Below are positions 30,270 through 36,681 of a DNA stretch of 36,681 nucleotides, piece by piece. A model generated the notes under the pieces. The model was not told the DNA's origin, did not search any database, and saw only the letters and a list, made by a program, of their open reading frames with translations. Location: contig JAHFVD010000017.1 in the NCBI GenBank assembly GCA_023264735.1, positions 1 to 36,681 on the forward strand. Reading direction: 5' to 3'. The translations under genes were made by a program, and so were the position numbers. The stretch is from Mycobacterium sp. (lineage in GTDB: Bacteria; Actinomycetota; Actinomycetes; Mycobacteriales; Mycobacteriaceae). Each line of letters starts with the position of its first letter. Position 1 is the stretch's first letter.

Positions 30270-31637
30270 ATGACTAAGTTCGACGCGATCGTCGTCGGCG
30301 CTGGGCAGGCAGGCCCGCCGCTGGCGGGCAGGCTGACCGCCGCAGGCCAGACCGTCGCGGTGATCGAACGCAAACTCGTCGGCGGAACATGCGTCAACTC
30401 CGGCTGTATCCCCACCAAGACCCTGGTGGCCAGCGCGCACACCGCGCACACCGCGCGCCGCGGCGCCGACTACGGGGTGTCCACCGGTGATGTGTCCGTC
30501 GACATGGCAAAGGTCAAGGCGCGCAAGGACGGGATCGTGCTCGGCGACCGCAGCGGCGTCGAGTCGTGGATCGAAGGGATGCCCGGCGCCACCCTGATTC
30601 GCGGCCACGCCCGCTTCGAGGATGCGCACACCATTCGCGTCGGCGACGAGGTGCTGCGGGCTGACCGGATCTTCCTCAATGTCGGCGGCCGGGCGGTGGT
30701 TCCTGACCTGCCGGGCCTGTCCGATATCGACTACTTGACCAATGTCGGCATCCTCGAACTCGACCAGCTGCCCGAGCATTTGGTCATCATCGGCGGCAGT
30801 TACATCGGGCTGGAATTCGCCCAGATGTATCGACGGTTCGGCGCTCGGGTCACTGTGCTCGAGCGGGGCCCGCGCCTGACGCCCCGCGAAGACGAGGACG
30901 TCTCGGCCGCGATCGAGGACATCCTCACGGCGGAAGGCATCACCGTCGTCACGGGGGCCGACGGGTTGCGATTCACCAAGCGGGACAAGGGCTTCGAGGT
31001 CATTGCCACCGACGGCGCAGTGCCTATCGCGGGCTCACACCTGCTGGTCGCGGTCGGTCGCCGACCCAACACCGACGACCTGGGCCTCGAGTTGGCCGGT
31101 GTCGAGGTCGACGGCCGTGGCTACGTCGTCGTCGACGATCAGTTGCGCACCAGTGTCGAGCACATCTGGGCGATGGGGGACTGCAACGGGAAGGGCGCGT
31201 TCACCCACACCTCCTGGAACGACTACGAGATCGTGGCCGCCAACCTGTTCGACAACGACCCGCGGCGGGTCAGTGACCGGGTGCCCACCTATGCCCTCTA
31301 CATCGATCCGCCGCTGGGCCGCGCCGGGATGACGGTCCATCAGGTCCGTGCGTCGGGGCGGCGAGCACTGGTCGGCAATCGGCCGATGACCAGGGTCGGC
31401 CGGGCGGTGGAAAAGGGTGAGACACAAGGCTTTATGCAGATCGTCGTCGACGCGGAGACCGAGGAGATCCTCGGTGCGGCCATCCTCGGAGTCGGTGGTG
31501 ACGAGATCATTCATTCGATCCTCGACATCATGTCGGCCAAGAAGCCTTACACCGCGATATCGCGCACCATGCACATCCACCCGACGGTCAGCGAGCTGGT
31601 GCCGACCATGCTGCAGGAGATGACCCCGCTCACCTAG
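30270..31637 (+). CDS. FAD-dependent pyridine nucleotide-disulfide oxidoreductase, MerA-like without mercury site
   Basis: A 455-residue class I flavoprotein disulfide reductase. FAD fingerprint GAGQAGPPLAGRL; redox disulfide GGTCVNSGCIPTKT; NAD(P) fingerprint IIGGSYIGLEFAQM; FAD ribityl site HIWAMGDCNG; dimerisation domain ending in MHIHPTVSELVPTMLQE, where His and Glu form the acid-base pair. The protein is close to mercuric reductases but has neither an HMA domain nor the C-terminal vicinal cysteines needed to bind Hg(II); the tail is MTPLT. It probably reduces another disulfide or quinone. ATG 30270 follows a GGAG-containing segment. It overlaps the convergent flavoprotein gene by 8 nt. 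Confidence 0.93.
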   Translation: MTKFDAIVVGAGQAGPPLAGRLTAAGQTVAVIERKLVGGTCVNSGCIPTKTLVASAHTAHTARRGADYGVSTGDVSVDMAKVKARKDGIVLGDRSGVESWIEGMPGATLIRGHARFEDAHTIRVGDEVLRADRIFLNVGGRAVVPDLPGLSDIDYLTNVGILELDQLPEHLVIIGGSYIGLEFAQMYRRFGARVTVLERGPRLTPREDEDVSAAIEDILTAEGITVVTGADGLRFTKRDKGFEVIATDGAVPIAGSHLLVAVGRRPNTDDLGLELAGVEVDGRGYVVVDDQLRTSVEHIWAMGDCNGKGAFTHTSWNDYEIVAANLFDNDPRRVSDRVPTYALYIDPPLGRAGMTVHQVRASGRRALVGNRPMTRVGRAVEKGETQGFMQIVVDAETEEILGAAILGVGGDEIIHSILDIMSAKKPYTAISRTMHIHPTVSELVPTMLQEMTPLT

Positions 31638-32226
31638 CGGTCCTCGCCGCTGCCAGCCCGGCCAGGAGCTGTCCGGTCACTGTGGCGACGCGCTGCCCGA
31701 GGTGTTCGCAGGTGCGGAGGTCGGCTTCATGTACCGCCGAGGCGTCGGCGTCGACATCCGTGGAGGCCCCGGCGCCCAGCCAGAACCCGAGCCGGTTGAG
31801 ATCGAATTCGCTTGCGCCGCTGGTATTCCACCCGGCCGTGAGGCCGAGGTTGACCCAGTGCATGTGGTGTTGGGCGGCGAACACCGCCAGCGCACTGAGG
31901 GTTTGCAGCTTGTCGCCGGCCTTGGAGCCCGAGTTGGTGAAACCGGCGCCGACCTTGTCGCGCCAGGTGCCCTCCATGCAGCGTCGGCCGGTGCGCTCGG
32001 CGAAGGCCTGGAAGCCCGCCGACACGTTGCCCATGTACGTCGGGCAGCCGAAGATGATGGCGTCGGCGGAATCGAGTACCGCCCAGTCCTCGTCGCCGAC
32101 GGTGTCGACGGCGATCAGGTGCACTGCCGCCCCGGTTGATTCGGCGCCACGCCCGACGGCCTGTGCCAGGGTCGCGGTATGGCCGAAGCCTGAGTGGTAG
32201 GCCACCACAACCTGCGGTGTCACCAT
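31630..32226 (-). CDS. flavodoxin/WrbA-like NAD(P)H:quinone oxidoreductase family protein
   Basis: A 198-residue FMN protein: the FMN phosphate loop is AYHSGFGHTATLAQAV near residues 9-24, followed by FGCPTYMGNVSAGFQAFAER and KVGAGFTNSGSKAGDKLQTL, which are flavodoxin-fold ribityl and isoalloxazine contacts. The layout is that of WrbA/YwqN-type NADPH-dependent reductases of quinones or nitro compounds. The ATG at 32226 overlaps the SRPBCC stop; GTG 32223 would give a GTGA overlap. It is third in an ArsR-SRPBCC-flavoprotein operon, suggesting induced detoxification. Convergent with the FAD oxidoreductase. Confidence 0.9.
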   Translation of the reverse strand: MVTPQVVVAYHSGFGHTATLAQAVGRGAESTGAAVHLIAVDTVGDEDWAVLDSADAIIFGCPTYMGNVSAGFQAFAERTGRRCMEGTWRDKVGAGFTNSGSKAGDKLQTLSALAVFAAQHHMHWVNLGLTAGWNTSGASEFDLNRLGFWLGAGASTDVDADASAVHEADLRTCEHLGQRVATVTGQLLAGLAAARTAR

Positions 32227-32735
32227 GCCTGTCCTCCATACGCGCTCTCGGCCACCTCGCGGTAGCGCTGCTGCCAGTCAGGTATCCCGTCCCCGGCCAG
32301 GTGGGCCTCCAGGCGATCCAGGTAGGCGTGAGTTCCCGGCCGAAAACCGTTGGCATTACGCACCCCGAGGCCGCGGTGGCTGAACCGCAGCAGGGTGCCC
32401 GGGGGATCGGAGTCGTCGGACCGCAGTTCGTAACGCACGACACCGGGTTCGACGATCCGCTGGTTCCACTCGTGCTCGAAGACGTGCGGCGGGTCCCAGA
32501 CCAGGATGCGTCCGCTCATTCGTTTCTGGTCGGCGGGCATTGGTGGTGCGGCGGGCACCATCTCGATGGTCCCGCCTTCGCGGCCGTCGACCGTCGTGTC
32601 ACCCATCCACTGGCCGCGTTCGACCGGATCGGTGATGGCCGCCCACACCCGCTCGATCGGGTGTGGCAATCGGCGCTCGAAAGTCAGTACCGCCCGGTCG
32701 TTTTCGATACTGATCCGGCCCTCGCGGGTCGTCAT
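32220..32735 (-). CDS. SRPBCC (AHSA1-like) domain protein
   Basis: A 171-residue single-domain START/Bet v1-like protein. Landmarks: LTFERRLPHPIERVWAAITD, ERGQWMGDTTVDGREGGTIE, SGRILVWDPPHVFEHEWN, and GTLLRFSHRGLG, an order typical of AHSA1-type hydrophobic-ligand proteins. Such genes are often coupled to an ArsR repressor in actinobacteria, as here: its ATG overlaps the ArsR stop (ATGA), and its own stop overlaps the flavoprotein start. It may bind or help modify the compound that relieves repression; no catalytic residue can be named. Confidence 0.92.
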   Translation of the reverse strand: MTTREGRISIENDRAVLTFERRLPHPIERVWAAITDPVERGQWMGDTTVDGREGGTIEMVPAAPPMPADQKRMSGRILVWDPPHVFEHEWNQRIVEPGVVRYELRSDDSDPPGTLLRFSHRGLGVRNANGFRPGTHAYLDRLEAHLAGDGIPDWQQRYREVAESAYGGQAW

Positions 32736-33049
32736 GAGTCCTCCTGGGCGGTGTCGTTCAGGTGTCGCTCGAGGGCATCGAGGTGGTTGGTCCAGAACTG
32801 GCGATAGCGCTCGATCCAGCCGTCGATCGCGACCAACCCGTCCGCGCGCAGCGCATAGATCCGGCGCTGGGCGTCAGGTCGCACCTCGACAAGCCCGACC
32901 TCACGCAGGATGCGAAGGTGCCGCGACACCGAGGGTTGGGTCAAATCCGGCAGTGCCGCAACGAGTTCACCGGCGGTGCGGTCGCCGGTCGCCAATGTGT
33001 CCAGCAGCACCCGGCGACTCGGCTCGGCGATCGCCTCAAAGACGTCCAC
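32732..33049 (-). CDS. ArsR/SmtB family winged-helix regulator
   Basis: A 105-residue repressor-type protein. The fold is seen in order: VDVFEAIAEPSRRVLLDTLA, GDRTAGELVAALPDLTQPSV with the recognition helix SVSRHLRILREVGLVEVR, and the wing AQRRIYALRADGL. No cysteine metal site (no CxC) is present, so it is the non-metal group that pairs with SRPBCC proteins. GTG 33049 matches the family start; an inverted repeat just upstream is a likely self-operator. First gene of a three-gene operon in which all stops and starts overlap. Confidence 0.93.
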   Translation of the reverse strand: MDVFEAIAEPSRRVLLDTLATGDRTAGELVAALPDLTQPSVSRHLRILREVGLVEVRPDAQRRIYALRADGLVAIDGWIERYRQFWTNHLDALERHLNDTAQEDS

Positions 33050-33060
33050 TCGGCCAGTAT

Positions 33061-33073
33061 TACACTTGGTGTA
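33061..33073. promoter_or_regulatory. inverted repeat TACACTTGGTGTA, candidate ArsR operator
   Basis: Arms TACAC (33061-33065) and GTGTA (33069-33073) are perfect reverse complements around TTG, sitting 12 bases upstream of the ArsR start inside an AT-rich patch (GTATATAGAT). On the minus strand TTGCTT/TTGCAT motifs lie beyond it at -35-like distance, so binding would block the operon promoter. Operator role is inferred from position and symmetry. Confidence 0.5.
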
Positions 33074-33091
33074 TATAGATGCAAGCAAATA

Positions 33092-33916
33092 CTAGCGGCG
33101 CTGCACCAGCAATGTCTGTGCCGATGTGCCGATGAACCCGTCGCGGTCGAAGAGTTCGGCGGTGGTCACTCCGATACCATCGGGGCCGATCGACCCGCGT
33201 GCGCGGACCGCAAAATCATCGCCCGCGGGCTGCCGGTGTAGGTGCACGGCGGTGTCGGTGTTCATGTAGATGAACTTCTGCGGATCGATCGCTGCGCCAA
33301 TGCCATTGGCGGAATCGACCACCATCGCCAGGCGCTGCAGCGCGGTCGTCGGCTCATCGTCGACCAGGTTCGCGCCGGCCCTCATCCAATACACCTTGGC
33401 CCTATCAATCCCCGGGTCGCTCCGCTCCTGCCCGCCGGCGCTGGACTTGTTGTATTGCGGCCGCCACTGCACCGAATCGATGTAGCCCCCGGCGTCCTTC
33501 CAGTGCAGTTCCAGCGGTGCGGTCGGCCCCTCGATCAGCGGCGGGTAGCGGTTGGTGGCCGCGTCGGCGGTGTCCGAGGTGGCCAGTGCCCATGCGCTGA
33601 CTCTGGCCACGGCGCGCGGTGGGCCGTCCCGGCGTTCGGCGGACATCTCGGCCGACAGCATCGCGATGCGGCTGCCCGGCCGGTCGACCCGGGCCTGCAC
33701 CCGCACTTCGGTGACCGGGATGGCGCCCAGGATGTCCAGGGTCAGGCGTCCGATCCGCATGCCGTCGCTCAGAATCTCTTCGATGGCCTTGGTCAGCAAC
33801 GCCAACGGCGGTGAGCCGTGCTGGATTTCGGGCGTCCAGTTGCTACGGGTGTGATCAGTGGACGAGAACAGCTGGGCATCGCCGTCGGTGCCCAGCCGGT
33901 GGTAGTAGAAGCTCAC
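33092..33916 (-). CDS. TesB-like acyl-CoA thioesterase family protein
   Basis: A 274-residue double-hotdog protein. The segment NWTPEIQHGSPPLALLTKAI contains the hotdog HG..P pattern; RIGRLTLDILGAIPVTEVRV is the central strand pair; and the second hotdog has MVVDSANGIGAAIDPQKFIY and NTDTAVHLHRQPAGDDFAVR, with the Asp typical of TesB-type active sites, ending ELFDRDGFIGTSAQTLLVQR. Such enzymes hydrolyse acyl-CoAs. GTG 33916 is locked by a GTGA overlap with the upstream nuclease stop, so the two are co-translated, though no functional link is obvious. The longer open frame to 34012 is antisense noise. Confidence 0.9.
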   Translation of the reverse strand: MSFYYHRLGTDGDAQLFSSTDHTRSNWTPEIQHGSPPLALLTKAIEEILSDGMRIGRLTLDILGAIPVTEVRVQARVDRPGSRIAMLSAEMSAERRDGPPRAVARVSAWALATSDTADAATNRYPPLIEGPTAPLELHWKDAGGYIDSVQWRPQYNKSSAGGQERSDPGIDRAKVYWMRAGANLVDDEPTTALQRLAMVVDSANGIGAAIDPQKFIYMNTDTAVHLHRQPAGDDFAVRARGSIGPDGIGVTTAELFDRDGFIGTSAQTLLVQRR

Positions 33917-34788
33917 GCGGCAGGCTCGCCCAGCTTTTCGGGCCAGCCCGGGTAGGGCGGCGGTGTACCGCCGTAGGCTGGGCACAGCGCCTGATGGCTG
34001 CACCAGTTGCACAACTTCGACGGGTTGGGCCGGAAATCTCCTGTGGCGCCGGCGGATTGGATCGCCCGCCAGATCGCCATCAAGGTCTTCTCGAAGCGCA
34101 GCAGCTCGTCGAGCTCGGGGGTGTAGTCCAGCAGCTGGCCGTCGGCCAGGTAGATCAAGCGCAATCGGGTCGCCAGCACATCGCGCGAGCGCAACAGTGC
34201 GACCGCATAGAACTTCATCTGGAACAGCGCCTTGAACTCCGCCAGCGCCCGTGCCGCAGGCGGTGCCTTGCCGGTCTTGTAGTCGACGACCCGCAGCTCA
34301 CCCGTGCCGGCGACGTCGATCCGGTCGACATAGCCGCGCAGCAGCGTGCCGTCGGCGAGTTCGACCTCGATGCGCTGCTCGCAGCTCTGCGGGTCGAACC
34401 GGGTCGGGTCTTCGAGCCGGTAGTAGCCGGTCAGCAAGGCCCGTGCCTCGGTCAGCAGCCCGCTGCGCTGCTCGTCGGTGAAGCCGTCGGCGAGATCGGG
34501 GTGCTCGGCCAGAACCCGGTCCCAGGCGGGATCGACCAGCGACAACGCCGTCTGCGGCCCGCGGTCCGCGGCCGGCATGCCGTAGAGCTGTTCGAGTGCC
34601 GCGTGTACCACCGAACCACGCAGCTGTGCGGTCGACGGCGGCTCCGGCAGCCGGTCGACAGCGCGGAAGCGATACAGCAGCGGGCACTGCTTGAAATCGG
34701 CGGCCCGCGACGGTGACAGCGCGGGCCGCGGGCGTTCCGCGGACGCGGCTTCCGTTTTTCCCGTCGCTTCGCTCGCCCCGGGTGACAT
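33913..34788 (-). CDS. RecB/Cas4-like PD-(D/E)XK nuclease with Fe-S cysteines (Rv2119-like)
   Basis: A 291-residue stand-alone nuclease of the RecB-family exonuclease group. LSPSRAADFKQCPLLYRFRA supplies the N-terminal RecB motif and the first Cys. The catalytic core is GYVDRIDV followed by ELRVVDYKTGKAP (D-x-K). The C-terminal CNWCSHQALCPAY gives C-x2-C-x5-C, which with the early Cys can hold a 4Fe-4S cluster as in AddB and Cas4. The helix ALFQMKFYAVALL matches QxxxY-like motif III. It may trim DNA ends; no cas genes or helicase are near. ATG 34788 was chosen by homology length; the longer frame to 34944 overlaps trmI's leader. First in operon with the thioesterase. Confidence 0.92.
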   Translation of the reverse strand: MSPGASEATGKTEAASAERPRPALSPSRAADFKQCPLLYRFRAVDRLPEPPSTAQLRGSVVHAALEQLYGMPAADRGPQTALSLVDPAWDRVLAEHPDLADGFTDEQRSGLLTEARALLTGYYRLEDPTRFDPQSCEQRIEVELADGTLLRGYVDRIDVAGTGELRVVDYKTGKAPPAARALAEFKALFQMKFYAVALLRSRDVLATRLRLIYLADGQLLDYTPELDELLRFEKTLMAIWRAIQSAGATGDFRPNPSKLCNWCSHQALCPAYGGTPPPYPGWPEKLGEPAA

Positions 34789-34861
34789 AAGCCGAAGCCT
34801 AGGACGGCAGGCCGACAACCCGACGGCACATTCGCACGGCGAGTCCGTTATGGCAGGCTGA

Positions 34862-35728
<867 letters not shown>

Positions 35729-35736
35729 TCGCCGGT

Positions 35737-36030
35737 CTAGTCGTCGCTGCGATGTAGCCCGCGCCGCGCCGACAGCAGCTCGATCTCGGGACGCGCGGCC
35801 ACCAAGCGTTCGGCGGCGTCGAGCACCTCGACGACATGTGCGCGATCGCCTGCCACCAGGGAAACGCCGATGCCGGCGCGTCGGTGCAGGTCGGGGGAGC
35901 CGGTCTCGGCGGCGGAGACCATGAATCGCCGCCGCAGTTCGGCGACGATCGGGCGCACCACGGCCCGCTTCTCCTTCAACGAGTGGACGTCACCGAGCAG
36001 GACGTCGCATTCCAGCCAGCCGATCCACAT
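35737..36030 (-). CDS. DUF503/YlxP-like protein (Rv2117-like)
   Basis: A 97-residue cytoplasmic protein of the DUF503 family: WIGWLECDVLLGDVHSLKEK is the family opening and RRFMVSAAETGSPDLHRRAG followed by GVSLVAGDRAHVVEVLDAAE the ferredoxin-like core. YlxP homologues sit beside ribosome-maturation genes in other bacteria, and a ribosome-linked role is possible but not shown here. Its ATG at 36030 directly abuts the TGA of the upstream MTB12-like frame, so the two are probably coupled. It ends 8 nt from the convergent trmI stop. Confidence 0.92.
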   Translation of the reverse strand: MWIGWLECDVLLGDVHSLKEKRAVVRPIVAELRRRFMVSAAETGSPDLHRRAGIGVSLVAGDRAHVVEVLDAAERLVAARPEIELLSARRGLHRSDD

Positions 36031-36480
36031 TCAGGGGGTCGGGGTCGGACTTGCGGGACTTGCCGGGCTGGCAGAAGTGCCGGGACTTGCGGGGCTGGTG
36101 GGGCTCGCGGGACTGGCACCGCCGCCTCTGGCATTGCCGAATGCCAGCAGCATGTTGGCCGTCTCCCGGGACAGCTGCCAGGCTCCCTTGTCCTGATGGA
36201 ACTGCATCGGGAAGGTGAAGTTGCCTTGGTTGCCCGGATCCGGCGTGGTGATGTTGATCGACGCCAGTGCGTCGCCCGGCTGGCGATCCGACCACCGAAT
36301 CTCGCTGGCGGTCAACGTCAGCGGGGTGAAACCGCCGTCGCGCAGGGCGGCCGCGAATTTGTCGATGGCCGCGGCATCGTCAGGCGTGGTGGATTCCACC
36401 AGCTGAAGCTTGTCGATGCCCTTGACCGCAGGATCGGCCATCCGATACAGGACATCGGTCAGCGCGTCGGGGCTCGGCAA
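36031..36480 (-). CDS. MTB12-like domain protein (LppK region), start unclear
   Basis: The domain VLYRMADPAVKGIDKLQLVE, then DKFAAALRDGGFTPLTLTAS, ending in FPMQFHQDKGAWQLSRETAN, is the low-molecular-weight antigen MTB12 type (nuclear-transport-factor-2-like, normally secreted). A Ser/Pro-rich tail, SPASPTSPASPGTSASPASP, follows. Position next to DUF503 is that of lppK (Rv2116). The open frame extends upstream to 36618, but the only start before the domain is a TTG at 36480, and no signal peptide or lipobox precedes it. Instead a Pro/Ser-rich linker (GSSPVRSSEHAEPKSAQSPF) leads back toward another MTB12-like end in a different frame. Either an unusual start or a frameshifted two-domain gene. 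Confidence 0.68.
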   Translation of the reverse strand: MPSPDALTDVLYRMADPAVKGIDKLQLVESTTPDDAAAIDKFAAALRDGGFTPLTLTASEIRWSDRQPGDALASINITTPDPGNQGNFTFPMQFHQDKGAWQLSRETANMLLAFGNARGGGASPASPTSPASPGTSASPASPASPTPTP

Positions 36481-36601
36481 GGCGGTCGCGGTGGGCTCCG
36501 GCGGAGCCAGTGCCGTGGACGACTGCTCGAACGGGCTTTGAGCCGATTTCGGCTCGGCGTGCTCAGAACTCCGAACAGGGGATGAGCCATCCAGTGGCGA
36601 C

Positions 36602-36681
36602 TTAACCGGCGCCTTGCATCAGCGCCAGCGCCGACTGCTTGGTCAGCTGCCATCCGGTGGGACTGGGCCCCTGGATGAACT
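36602..36681 (-). CDS. MTB12-like domain, C-terminal end, cut by the window edge
   Basis: On the minus strand the last 25 codons read FIQGPSPTGWQLTKQSALAL then MQGAG and TAA at 36602-36604. The GWQLTKQSALALMQ segment parallels GAWQLSRETANMLL of the downstream MTB12-like frame and the end of MTB12 itself. The gene's start is outside the window. Its stop is one base out of frame with the downstream linker, so it may be the first domain of a protein now split in two. Confidence 0.6.
   Translation of the reverse strand, partial: FIQGPSPTGWQLTKQSALALMQGAG

Noticed and set aside
33913..34788. Cas4 belonging to a CRISPR system
   Set aside because: No repeat-spacer array or other cas genes in the window; the locus matches the conserved Rv2119 position.
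36031..36130. Ser/Pro repeat as a tandem DNA repeat array
   Set aside because: The imperfect GCCGGGACTTGC-like units simply encode the low-complexity SPASP tail of the MTB12-like protein.

Overview
The window looks like a chromosomal segment of a mycobacterium, probably an environmental, Mycolicibacterium-like species. It is GC-rich and has many GTG starts, abundant lipoprotein signal peptides, the mycothiol gene mshC and long-form HisG. From memory, the gene order follows the M. tuberculosis block running from the M20 peptidase Rv2141c, through TB18.6, lppL, pyrD, uppP, cysQ, mshC, the PAC2 protein, metH, hisE, hisG and a RecB-like nuclease, to trmI and the region of lppK (Rv2116). No prophage, CRISPR array or intact insertion sequence is visible. 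The only mobile-element trace is a decayed IS256-family transposase end near the left edge.

Layout. 1-1020: tail of an FprA/FprB-type ferredoxin-NADP reductase, the transposase remnant, tRNA-Leu(GAG) and a perfect 23-bp hairpin. 1030-7570: a PknH-sensor-like lipoprotein; the M20 peptidase, PEBP protein and secreted alpha/beta hydrolase operon on +; and the lppL, DUF5703, pyrD operon on -, joined by GTGA stop/start overlaps. 7700-13150 (+): a small unknown protein, uppP, a histidine phosphatase, DUF3090, an SCO1664-type kinase-fold protein, cysQ and mshC. 13150-16460 (-): two acyl-CoA dehydrogenases and a PAC2-family protein. 16600-20486 (+): metH behind a probable S-adenosylhomocysteine (SAH) riboswitch.

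20483-28481 is a carbohydrate block not in my recollection of the M. tuberculosis order. A gnd, zwf and GH63-like glycosidase operon is transcribed leftward, a HAD phosphatase and a sugar-porter MFS protein rightward, then a cysteine-containing lipoprotein leftward. Together they suggest sugar release or uptake feeding the oxidative pentose-phosphate pathway. 28536-31637 (+): hisE, hisG, a DUF4126 membrane protein and a MerA-like flavin disulfide oxidoreductase. 31630-34788 (-): an ArsR, SRPBCC, WrbA-like flavoprotein operon, then a TesB-like thioesterase coupled to a Cas4/RecB-like Fe-S nuclease. 34868 to the end: trmI on +, DUF503 on -, and two tandem MTB12-like reading frames on - that may be one gene split by a single-base frameshift.

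The strongest non-coding signal is the metH leader. Its SAH-type pseudoknot aptamer overlaps a hairpin that hides the metH ribosome binding site, which gives a simple model for an SAH-activated translational switch. Most of the rest is ordinary actinobacterial core genome.
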